The notes under the pieces are model-generated. The model did not search any database, was not told the DNA's origin, and saw only the letters and a program-made list of their open reading frames with translations. Positions 19,015 through 26,532 of a DNA stretch of 64,000 nucleotides are shown one piece after another. This DNA is from Marinobacter qingdaonensis (GTDB lineage Bacteria > Pseudomonadota > Gammaproteobacteria > Pseudomonadales > Oleiphilaceae). Each line of letters starts with the position of its first letter. The stretch's first letter is position 1. The position numbers and the translations under genes are program-made. Where the stretch lies: contig NZ_JAYDCJ010000001.1 of assembly GCF_034555935.1 (NCBI RefSeq), positions 248,001 to 312,000 on the forward strand. Direction: 5' to 3'.

Positions 19015-20447
19015 CAAACCCTCCCAATGGCGAAGCTGCGGGCATACTCTTCAGGGCTGGCCGGGTCAAAGGTCTTACCCATGATGGTGTGGGTCTTGTA
19101 GGTTTTATCCGGTGCCGCGTAGCCCATTTGCTCCATCAGCTTTCCGGTTTCACCGGCCAGGTACACCTGTTCGGCGATGCCCTTGTAGTCCACGTCGCCA
19201 TCGATATAGCCCCAGCGTTTCATCTGGGTAAGGATCCACACGCCCATGGAGTGCCAGGGGAAAGGATCGAAATCGATTCGGTCCGGTACGTTTTGCACCT
19301 CACCCAGGCCGTCGGCGTAATAGCCCGTCAACACTTGCTGAATCACCGGCACTGGCTGGTTCAGGTAGTTTTTCGGTGCAATGGCTTCGGAGATTTCTTT
19401 CCGGTTCTCAGGGTTGTTCGAGTACTGGGTCGCATCGATGATGGCGCGCAAGAGCGCTCCGTAGGTGTTCGGATTTTCGGTGGCAAACTTCTGGCTACAG
19501 GCGAACGCGCAGCAAGGGTGCCCCTCCCAGATGTCTTTGGTGAGCATGTGGATAAAGCCCACCTTCTCCCACACCGCCCGCTGATTGAACGGATCTGGCG
19601 ACAGGTAACCGTCGAGGTTCCCGGCTCTGAGGTTGGCCACCATTTCGGGTGGCGGCACCACGCGGATCTGCACGTCCTTGTCGGGATCGATACCGTTTTC
19701 AGCCAGGTAGTAGCGCAACAGGAAGTTGTGCATGGAATACTCGAAAGGCACCCCGAACTTGAACCCTTTCCACTGCTTGGGATCGCGCTTGTCCATGTGA
19801 TCGACATGCAGAACAATGGCCTGGCCGTTGATGTTCTCAACCGCGGGCATGATGAAGGGTTCCGGGGTGGAGCCCGCGCCCATGGTCATGGCCAGGGGCA
19901 TTGGGGTCAGCATGTGTGAGGCGTCGTATTCACCGGCCAGGGATTTGTCCCGGGCCACCGCCCATCCGGCGGTCTTGGTCACCGTAACGTCCAGGCCGTA
20001 CCGCTCATAAAAGCCCATGGGGTGGGCCATGATGATTGGGGTCGCACAGGTAATCGGGACAAAACCGACGTTCAGCTTGGTTTTCTCAAGCTTGCCCAGG
20101 GACTCCTTCACCGCCGCCTTGGCCTTGTCCATCGGAAACACACTGCCAAGGAGGGCAGCCGCCGCACCTGCCCCCATCATTTTCATAAAACTGCGACGGC
20201 TGTGGTCATTGTGGCCAAAGACTGATCGAACCACAGCGCTTTCGATGGCCCGATCCATCATGGCCTCGGAGTCCGCGGGAGCATCGATCGCGGGCGCCCC
20301 GGTTGCCGGAACAGTCGTTGGCCGAACCTCCATCACCGGTTCCGTGGACTCGTGTTGACCGGGTTTGCATTGCGGACAGCCACAGGTTTTAGCGTGGATG
20401 AGGGACTGATCTCCGTCGAACGGATTACCAAGGCTTTTCGTCGTCAT
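19014..20447 (-). CDS. cynA: Cyanate-binding protein, NrtA/CmpA family, with Cys-rich N-extension and late Tat signal
   Basis: 477 residues. The NrtA/CmpA-type binding domain starts near residue 118 (KLNVGFVPITCATPIIMAHPMGFYERYGL) and runs to the C terminus. The export signal is a twin-arginine signal, SRRSFMK at 83-89 followed by a hydrophobic stretch and AKAA. Before it lies an unusual 82-residue extension containing HAKTCGCPQC (His18, Cys22, Cys24, Cys27), a possible metal site, and a Pro/Ala-rich linker. GAGAGTGCCCC precedes the ATG, a modest ribosome site. It is first gene of cynABDS. Other NrtA-family substrates (nitrate, bicarbonate) are possible but less likely next to cyanase. Confidence 0.88.
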   Translation of the reverse strand: MTTKSLGNPFDGDQSLIHAKTCGCPQCKPGQHESTEPVMEVRPTTVPATGAPAIDAPADSEAMMDRAIESAVVRSVFGHNDHSRRSFMKMMGAGAAAALLGSVFPMDKAKAAVKESLGKLEKTKLNVGFVPITCATPIIMAHPMGFYERYGLDVTVTKTAGWAVARDKSLAGEYDASHMLTPMPLAMTMGAGSTPEPFIMPAVENINGQAIVLHVDHMDKRDPKQWKGFKFGVPFEYSMHNFLLRYYLAENGIDPDKDVQIRVVPPPEMVANLRAGNLDGYLSPDPFNQRAVWEKVGFIHMLTKDIWEGHPCCAFACSQKFATENPNTYGALLRAIIDATQYSNNPENRKEISEAIAPKNYLNQPVPVIQQVLTGYYADGLGEVQNVPDRIDFDPFPWHSMGVWILTQMKRWGYIDGDVDYKGIAEQVYLAGETGKLMEQMGYAAPDKTYKTHTIMGKTFDPASPEEYARSFAIGRV

Positions 20448-20562
20448 GGGGCACTCTCCAATAGCTCAGATTGTTTTTGCACCGTTGAAGTGCACAGCAA
20501 GCCGATCATCAACAGTCCTTGAAAAATCTGACGCGGTACTTGCTCGTTCTGACGGAGCTATC

Positions 20563-20576
20563 GCAGGCTTCGTGCC
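20563..20576 (-). promoter_or_regulatory. Sigma-54 promoter of the cyn operon
   Basis: Reading leftward: TTGGCACG-AAGC-CTGCG. The invariant GG (20576-20575) and GC (20564-20563) are separated by exactly ten bases, a perfect -24/-12 element. Transcription should start near 20551, leaving about 104 bases of leader before the cynA ATG. Sigma-54 dependence fits nitrogen-limited use of cyanate. Confidence 0.88.
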
Positions 20577-20645
20577 AACTTCTGCGCAAAATTTAACCTA
20601 TTGTTTTTAATATCTTTTAAATAGTTCCCCTGAAAACTTCACGCT

Positions 20646-20697
20646 ACGAAAAATCGTAATTAACGACATCTCGTAGTGATTAAGCACGAAAGTTCGT
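20646..20697. promoter_or_regulatory. Three ACGA-N4-TCGT palindromes: activator binding sites for the cyn promoter
   Basis: Copies at 20646-20657, 20663-20674 and 20686-20697, each ACGA, four bases, TCGT (first flanked as TACGA...TCGTA). Centres are 17 and 23 bases apart. They lie about 95-145 bases upstream of the predicted cyn start, the normal place for enhancer sites of sigma-54 activators, and beside the divergent activator gene. The third copy abuts that gene's own promoter-like element. Confidence 0.8.
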
Positions 20698-20701
20698 AGT
20701 T

Positions 20702-20715
20702 GGCACGAGTGTTGA
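20702..20715 (+). promoter_or_regulatory. Sigma-54-like promoter of the activator gene
   Basis: TTGGCACG-AGTG-TTGA: GG at 20702-20703, ten bases, then GA at 20714-20715 where GC is standard. Predicted start near 20726. If real, the activator gene is autoregulated, and the in-frame GTG at 20716 lies upstream of the transcript start, so ATG 20761 is the true start codon. Confidence 0.5.
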
Positions 20716-20760
20716 GTGGCCTTTGTTACTGGGCGATTCACTCCGAGATGCGACAGGACT

Positions 20761-22665
20761 ATGAACTCACAAGACACCAACCAAGACTGGATTCATCTTT
20801 TACCCGAGGCAGCGATGCTGGTGGACGCCGGACGCGACGTGATCCTTGCCGCCAACGACGTTGCTGAACGCCTCGCGGGTGCCGCAACCAAGTCGCTGGC
20901 AGACACTCCCTGCACACACCTGTTCGCCGATCAGCGCCCACAACTCATTGCTTTTACTGAGGAAACCCTGTTCAGGGGGCATGGCTGGAGCCGCGACTTC
21001 CTGATTCGGCAGCCGGATGGCCACGCAATTGAGCTGGAAATCTCATCGGCCAGGGTGGGCCCAGCAGAATCCCAGACGATCCTGCTGCTGATCAGAGACT
21101 GCCGGCAATTAAAAACGTTAAGGGAGCGGCACGATGCCAACCACTACCATCGCGGTGGCTTGCTGGAGTGGCGCCGGGTCGAGGAGCTGTTTCAGGACAT
21201 GGAACGGGAAAACCAGCTCATTCTGCACGCGGTCGGAGAAGGCATATATGGTGTCGACGCCGAGGGTCGAACCACCTTCGCGAACCCGGCCGCGGAACGC
21301 ATGCTCGGCTGGCGCACCGACGAGCTGGCCGGCCGGGTCATTCACCGGGTCGTGCACCACTCCCACGCTGATGGCAGCCTCTTTCCGCTCAAGGAATGCC
21401 CGATCTACGCCGCCTTCAGAGATGGCAGCGTGAAACGGGTCGGCGAGGATTGGTTCTGGCACAAGGACGGCAGCGGTTTCCCGGTGGAGTACACGAGCAC
21501 CCCCATACTGGATAATGGTCATCCCGTCGGCGCGGTCGTGGTGTTCCGGGACATCTCGGCGCGGTTGCAGGCCCAGCAGGAACTCCAGACCGCGCTTGAG
21601 GAAGTCGAATCCCTGAAACGCCGCCTGGAAATGGAGAACGCCTACCTTCAGGAAGAAATCAGTGCCGAATACCACTTTCACGAGATCTTCGGTCAGAGTG
21701 AAGCCATCAAAGCGATCGCACGCCGTATCGGCATGGTCGGACCGACCGATGCCAACGTTCTCATCACCGGTGAATCCGGCACGGGTAAGGAACTGATCGC
21801 CCGCGCCATCCACCAGTCCAGCAGCCGACGTGACCGCCCCCTGATACGAGTGAATTGCGCCGCCATTCCCAAGGATCTGTTTGAAAGCGAGTTTTTCGGG
21901 CACATCAAAGGCGCCTTCACCGGCGCGGTCAGCGACCGCATAGGCCGTTTTGAACTGGCGGATGGCGGCACCTTGTTTCTGGATGAGGTCGGTGAGATTC
22001 CGCTGGAACTCCAAGGCAAACTCCTGCGGGTGCTGCAGGATCAGCAGTTTGAGCGGGTGGGTGAAAATAACACCAAGGCCGTCGACGTTCGCGTGATTGC
22101 CGCCACCAACCGGGACCTAAAGTCCGAGATTACAGCCAAGACCTTTCGGGAGGATCTGTACTTCCGGCTCAATGTCTTTCCCATCGAATCGGTCCCGTTG
22201 CGACAGCGCACGGAAGACATCCCAATCCTTGCCCGGGAATTCATCAAGCGCGCCAGTCAGAAATTCAACCGCCCTCCTCTGGCACTGAGGGACCAGGACA
22301 TTCGCGCCCTTCAGGGCTATGACTGGCCGGGCAACGTCAGGGAGCTGGAAAATGTTATCGAGCGCCAGGTGATCACAGCCGATCACCAACTCGACTTCGA
22401 CTTAATCGGAAAAGACACCGACTTTTCCCAAGAGACCGGAGCCTCTCTGCCCCCAGCGCGCCATTACTCGGCCAACCTCCTGACCGACGAGCAAATGCGC
22501 GAACTCGAGCGTGAGAATCTTATACGGGCATTGAGGATGACCGAGGGACGGGTGTTCGGCGACGACGGTGCCGCCAGCCTCCTGGGACTAAAACCAACCA
22601 CCCTCACCTCCCGACTGAAAAAGCTCAAGTTAGAGGCTCGCCGCTTCCGTAGCGGTAACCACTAA
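20761..22665 (+). CDS. Sigma-54 activator with two PAS domains, probable cyn regulator
   Basis: 634 residues. A PAS-like domain (about 12-115), a second PAS (about 145-275, ILHAVGEGIYGVDAEGRTTFANPAAERMLGW), a short coiled coil, AAA+ domain with Walker A GESGTGKE at 337-344 and the sigma-54 loop GAFTGA at 384-389, then a Fis-type helix-turn-helix (about 590-630, GAASLLGLKPTTLTSRLKKL). There is no receiver domain, so it senses directly, possibly through PAS. Divergent from cynABDS, which has a sigma-54 promoter and three palindromic sites. That makes it the probable cyn activator in place of the LysR-type CynR of E. coli. Confidence 0.9.
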   Translation: MNSQDTNQDWIHLLPEAAMLVDAGRDVILAANDVAERLAGAATKSLADTPCTHLFADQRPQLIAFTEETLFRGHGWSRDFLIRQPDGHAIELEISSARVGPAESQTILLLIRDCRQLKTLRERHDANHYHRGGLLEWRRVEELFQDMERENQLILHAVGEGIYGVDAEGRTTFANPAAERMLGWRTDELAGRVIHRVVHHSHADGSLFPLKECPIYAAFRDGSVKRVGEDWFWHKDGSGFPVEYTSTPILDNGHPVGAVVVFRDISARLQAQQELQTALEEVESLKRRLEMENAYLQEEISAEYHFHEIFGQSEAIKAIARRIGMVGPTDANVLITGESGTGKELIARAIHQSSSRRDRPLIRVNCAAIPKDLFESEFFGHIKGAFTGAVSDRIGRFELADGGTLFLDEVGEIPLELQGKLLRVLQDQQFERVGENNTKAVDVRVIAATNRDLKSEITAKTFREDLYFRLNVFPIESVPLRQRTEDIPILAREFIKRASQKFNRPPLALRDQDIRALQGYDWPGNVRELENVIERQVITADHQLDFDLIGKDTDFSQETGASLPPARHYSANLLTDEQMRELERENLIRALRMTEGRVFGDDGAASLLGLKPTTLTSRLKKLKLEARRFRSGNH

Positions 22666-22738
22666 ACCAAAGAAACGCGAGCGGTGAAACACAGACAAAT
22701 TAGCGAGTGGGAAGCACCAGCCTGAAAGATCTATCTTT

Positions 22739-22930
22739 GAGCATGCTCTGAAAAATAGCGAAAAACCGAACCACAATTGTGCATGCACTTTCCTCTTATT
22801 AAACCATTTTATGCATTCAAAAAATAAAATAACAATAAATTTCAGCAGCTTATAAAAACATCAAAAAAATAAAAAATAGTGGTCCGTCTGTTGCTCTCTG
22901 TACTGCATCATCGAATCGAATGGAGCATGC
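22739..22930. promoter_or_regulatory. AT-rich control region with three GCATGC sites before the peptide-transporter operon
   Basis: The 268 bases between the activator stop and the binding-protein ATG hold no gene and turn strongly AT-rich from about 22790. Perfect palindromes GAGCATGCTC (22739-22748) and GTGCATGCAC (22779-22788) have centres exactly 40 bases apart. A third GCATGC (22925-22930) covers the ribosome-site region of the first gene. They could be operators for the GntR regulator encoded in the operon. No clear -35/-10 was chosen. Confidence 0.45.
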
Positions 22931-22933
22931 AGC

Positions 22934-24553
22934 ATGAATCGTCGAAATTTTCTGAAAGGCGCAACCACTCTGTCCGTAGGCGCTAGCCTGTTACCCCTGG
23001 CTCAACTGATACCGCAGGCGGCGAAGGCAGCCACCAACGAAACCGCAGTGGTGGTGTTCGGAGGCACCATCAACAGTCTCGACATCCACCGTTCGGGCAC
23101 CAACCGGGACAGCTATCAGGTGGCCATCAACTGCTATGACCGCCTGGTCAGCTTTGGCACCAAGCAAACCGCCGACGGCTCGCTCAGTTACGATTTCAGC
23201 AACGTCCAGCCTGAGCTGGCCGAATCCTGGGAGACCAGCGAGGACGGCACGGTGATGACGTTCAAGATCCGCGAGGGCGCGACCTTCTGGGATGGCAAGC
23301 CGGTAACCGCGCACGACGTGAAATGGTCATTGGATCGGGCCGTCTCTCTGGGTGGGTTCCCGACGGTGCAGATGAAAGCCGGCCGGCTCGAATCGCCGGA
23401 CCAATTCACGGCGATCGATGATCGGACTTTCCAGATCACCCTGCCTTTCCCCTCGAAGTTGGCGCTGCCGGATCTTGCCACGCCCATCCCCATCATCATT
23501 AACTCGGAAGTCGCCAAGGCCCACGCCACCGAAAACGACCCCTGGGCCACCGAATACCTGCACCGCAACCCGGCCGGGTCCGGCGCCTACAAGGTGCTGC
23601 GCTGGAACGCTGGCGAACAGCTGGTTTACGAACGTAACGAGGACTGGGCCTGTGGGCCGCTGCCCGGCTATCAGCGGGTCATGCTGCGGGAAGTGCCGGC
23701 GCAGTCCACCCGCCGGGCGTTGATTGAACGGGGCAGCGTGTCCGCGTCCCAGAACATCCCCAACAAAGACGCCAAGGAGCTCGCCGCAAAGCCGGGGGTC
23801 AAGGTGGTCAGCACCCCCATCGAAAACTGCATCTACTCCCTGTGCACCAACCTCGATTTCGAGCCCTTCAAGGACAAGCGGGTCCGTCAGGCCGTGGCCT
23901 GGTCCATTCCCTACGAGAAGATCTTCGAGCAGGCGGCCTACGGCCAGGGTGTACCCATGTGGGGCGGTGGCGAGCAGGTCACCAGCATTGCCTGGCCGCA
24001 AAAATCCCCGTATAGCCAGAACCTCGAGAAGGCCCGGGCCCTGATGGCGCAAACCGCCTACAAGGACGGCTTCGAGGTGCCCCTGTCGTTCAACCTGTCC
24101 GTCGCCGACTGGGCCGAGCCCACGGCCCTGCTGATCCAGCAAGGTCTGGCGGAGATTGGCATCAAGGCCAACATCGAGAAGATCCCCGGCGCCAACTGGC
24201 GCACCGTCGCGCTGGTCGAGAAGAAGCTGCCCCTGCACCTGGAGAATTTCGGCGGCTGGCTGAACACCCCGGACTATTACTTCTTCTGGTCCTACATCAA
24301 GGGCAACCTGTTCAACTCCTACAACTACGACAACCCGGAGATGGCCAAGCTCATCGACGACACCCTGGACATGGCCGTGTCCCACCCCGATTACGCCCCG
24401 AACGTGACGCGCATGATCGAGATCGCCTTCGAGGACATCCCGCGCATCCCGCTCTGGCAGCCGACGCTGAACGTGGCCTTCAAAGAAGGCGTCGAGGGTT
24501 ACGAGTACTGGTTCCACCGGCAGATGGATATCCGCCCGCTGAAGCCGGCCTGA
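22934..24553 (+). CDS. ABC transporter substrate-binding protein, family 5 (peptide/nickel type)
   Basis: 539 residues. Twin-arginine signal MNRRNFLKG with cleavage after about residue 33 (AAKAA). The mature domain has the family-5 layout: LAESWETSEDGTVMTFKIREGATFWDGKPVTAHDVKWSLDR (res about 95-135), then PIENCIYSLCTNLDFEPFKDKRVRQAVAWSIPYEKI. Family members bind oligopeptides, glutathione, nickel or opines. First of a six- or seven-gene operon with two permeases, a double ATPase, a GntR regulator and a GGT-like hydrolase. The hydrolase suggests gamma-glutamyl or amide-containing substrates. Confidence 0.88.
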   Translation: MNRRNFLKGATTLSVGASLLPLAQLIPQAAKAATNETAVVVFGGTINSLDIHRSGTNRDSYQVAINCYDRLVSFGTKQTADGSLSYDFSNVQPELAESWETSEDGTVMTFKIREGATFWDGKPVTAHDVKWSLDRAVSLGGFPTVQMKAGRLESPDQFTAIDDRTFQITLPFPSKLALPDLATPIPIIINSEVAKAHATENDPWATEYLHRNPAGSGAYKVLRWNAGEQLVYERNEDWACGPLPGYQRVMLREVPAQSTRRALIERGSVSASQNIPNKDAKELAAKPGVKVVSTPIENCIYSLCTNLDFEPFKDKRVRQAVAWSIPYEKIFEQAAYGQGVPMWGGGEQVTSIAWPQKSPYSQNLEKARALMAQTAYKDGFEVPLSFNLSVADWAEPTALLIQQGLAEIGIKANIEKIPGANWRTVALVEKKLPLHLENFGGWLNTPDYYFFWSYIKGNLFNSYNYDNPEMAKLIDDTLDMAVSHPDYAPNVTRMIEIAFEDIPRIPLWQPTLNVAFKEGVEGYEYWFHRQMDIRPLKPA

Positions 24554-24575
24554 TCCCAGAAAGGAGCGAGTCATC

Positions 24576-25601
24576 ATGACGTTGGGTGTGAAGTCCAAGC
24601 GGGTCCTGACCCGCCTGTTGCAGGCCGTGCCGACCGTGTTCGGGATCCTGGTCGTCTGCTTTATCCTGACCCGGGCCCTGCCCGGGGATCCGGCGGCCTA
24701 CTTCGCCGGTGACATGGCCGATGCCGCCTCCATCGAGCAGGTGCGCCAGAACCTCGGGCTGGACGATCCCATGCCGGTGCAGTTCGTCACCTACGTCAGT
24801 GACCTGGTACAGGGCGACCTGGGCACGGCGATTTCCACCGGCCAGCCCGTGACCGTGGAATTGGCCAAGCGGCTGCCAGCCTCCCTGGAATTAACCCTGG
24901 GTGCGCTGCTGCTGGCCCTGGTCGTTGCCGTGCCCCTCGGTGTGCTGGCGGCGACCCGGCCGAATTCCTGGGTGGATCACCTGTGTCGTTTCCTGGTGAC
25001 GGCGGGGGTCTCCCTGCCGACCTTCTTCACCGGCCTGGCCCTGCTGTACGTGTTCTATTACCTGCTGGGCTGGGCGCCGCCGCCCATGGGCCGGCTCGAC
25101 ATGATGTTCCTGCCGCCCGAATCCGTCACCGGCTTCTACACCATCGATTCCCTGATCGCCGGAGACTGGGCCCTGTTCAAGGCCGCCCTCGCGCAAATGG
25201 CCTTGCCGCTGATCACCCTGGCCCTGTTCACCCTGGCGCCGATCGCCCGTATGACCCGGGCTGCCATGCTCCAGACCCTGGCCAGCGACTACGTCCGGAC
25301 CGCACGGGCGGCCGGCCTGAGCAGCAGCCGGGTGCTGGTCACCTACGCCTTCCGCAACGCGCTGCTGCCGGTGATCACCACGCTCGGCATGGTGTTTTCC
25401 TTCGTGCTGGGCGCCAACGTGCTGGTCGAGAAGGTGTTCGCGTGGCCGGGGATCGGCTCGTTCGCGGTCGAGGCGCTCGTGGTGTCCGATTACGCGGCGG
25501 TCCAGGGCTTCGTGCTCTCCATGGCCCTGCTGTTCGTGACGCTCAACCTGCTGATCGACGTGACCTACACATTGATCGACCCACGCGTCGGTGAGGACTA
25601 A
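24576..25601 (+). CDS. ABC transporter permease, DppB type
   Basis: 341 residues, six membrane segments. N-terminal helix (LQAVPTVFGILVVCFILTRALPGDPA) is typical of DppB/OppB/GsiC. The EAA loop is MLQTLASDYVRTARAAGLSSSRVLVTYAFRNALLPVIT. C-terminal ending LLIDVTYTLIDPRVG is standard for the family. GGAG lies before the start, and the stop leaves four bases before the next ATG. Confidence 0.93.
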   Translation: MTLGVKSKRVLTRLLQAVPTVFGILVVCFILTRALPGDPAAYFAGDMADAASIEQVRQNLGLDDPMPVQFVTYVSDLVQGDLGTAISTGQPVTVELAKRLPASLELTLGALLLALVVAVPLGVLAATRPNSWVDHLCRFLVTAGVSLPTFFTGLALLYVFYYLLGWAPPPMGRLDMMFLPPESVTGFYTIDSLIAGDWALFKAALAQMALPLITLALFTLAPIARMTRAAMLQTLASDYVRTARAAGLSSSRVLVTYAFRNALLPVITTLGMVFSFVLGANVLVEKVFAWPGIGSFAVEALVVSDYAAVQGFVLSMALLFVTLNLLIDVTYTLIDPRVGED

Positions 25602-25605
25602 CAAC

Positions 25606-26499
25606 ATGAGCAATCTGGCAGTCACGTCTTCGTTGGCCACAGGCGCGCAAGCCCGCGAGGGCTACTGGCATCACCTGCGCTACATCGTGTCGGAGAACCC
25701 GCTCACCGGTGTGTCCTTTGGCCTGTTCTTCGGCCTCATCCTGATCGCCATCCTCGGGCCCTACCTGGTGCCCTTCGATCCCCTGGCCACCGGGGTCGGG
25801 CCGGCGCTGCAGCCGCCCAGCGTGGCCCATTGGTTCGGGACCGACCACCTGGGACGCGACGTCTTCTCCCGGGTCATTGTCGCGACCCGGCTGGACCTGC
25901 TGATCTCGGTGTCGGCCGTGGCGCTGTCGTTCGTTTTCGGCTCGGTGATCGGGTGCTTCGCCGGCTATTTCGGCGGCTGGACCGACCGCATCTCCGGCCG
26001 TCTGATGGACACCATCATGGCGTTCCCGCTGTTTGTCCTGGCCATGGGCATCGTGGCCGCCGCGGGCAACTCGGTCGAGAACATCGTGTACGCCACCGCC
26101 ATCATCAACCTGCCGTTTTACGCCCGCATGGCGCGGGCGGAAGTGAGCATTCGTCGCAACGCCGGTTTTGTCCAGGCCGCCAGGCTGTCGGGCAACTCGG
26201 AACTGCGCGTGCTGTTTGGACACATTTTCCCCAACACGCTGCCGCCGATGATGGTGCAGATCTCCCTGAACATGGGCTGGGCCATCCTCAACGCCGCCGG
26301 CCTGTCCTTCATCGGCCTGGGCGTCCAGCCGCCCGCGCCCGAATGGGGCATCCTGGTGGCCGAAGGCGCCAACTTCATCATCTCCGGTGAATGGTGGCTG
26401 GTGGTGTTTCCGGGCCTGGCCCTGATGCTGGCCGTGTTCACCTTCAACCTGATCGGCGACGGCCTGAGGGATCTGGTAGACCCCCAGCGCCGGACCTGA
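25606..26499 (+). CDS. ABC transporter permease, DppC type
   Basis: 297 residues. N-terminal membrane segment, FGTDHLGRDVFSRVIVATRLDLLIS (conserved DppC block), and EAA loop RAEVSIRRNAGFVQAARLSGNSELRVLFGHIFPNTLPPMM. ATG 25606 is preferred over the in-frame alternative start at 25591, which overlaps the preceding gene, because GAGG lies upstream at the right distance. Partner of the DppB-type permease. Confidence 0.92.
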   Translation: MSNLAVTSSLATGAQAREGYWHHLRYIVSENPLTGVSFGLFFGLILIAILGPYLVPFDPLATGVGPALQPPSVAHWFGTDHLGRDVFSRVIVATRLDLLISVSAVALSFVFGSVIGCFAGYFGGWTDRISGRLMDTIMAFPLFVLAMGIVAAAGNSVENIVYATAIINLPFYARMARAEVSIRRNAGFVQAARLSGNSELRVLFGHIFPNTLPPMMVQISLNMGWAILNAAGLSFIGLGVQPPAPEWGILVAEGANFIISGEWWLVVFPGLALMLAVFTFNLIGDGLRDLVDPQRRT

Positions 26500-26532
26500 G
26501 GCAGCACCTCGGGACAACGTTAAGGAACCACG

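Noticed and set aside
20716..20760. GTG start for the sigma-54 activator
   Set aside because: It lies inside the promoter-like element, and ATG 20761 has AGGA just upstream.
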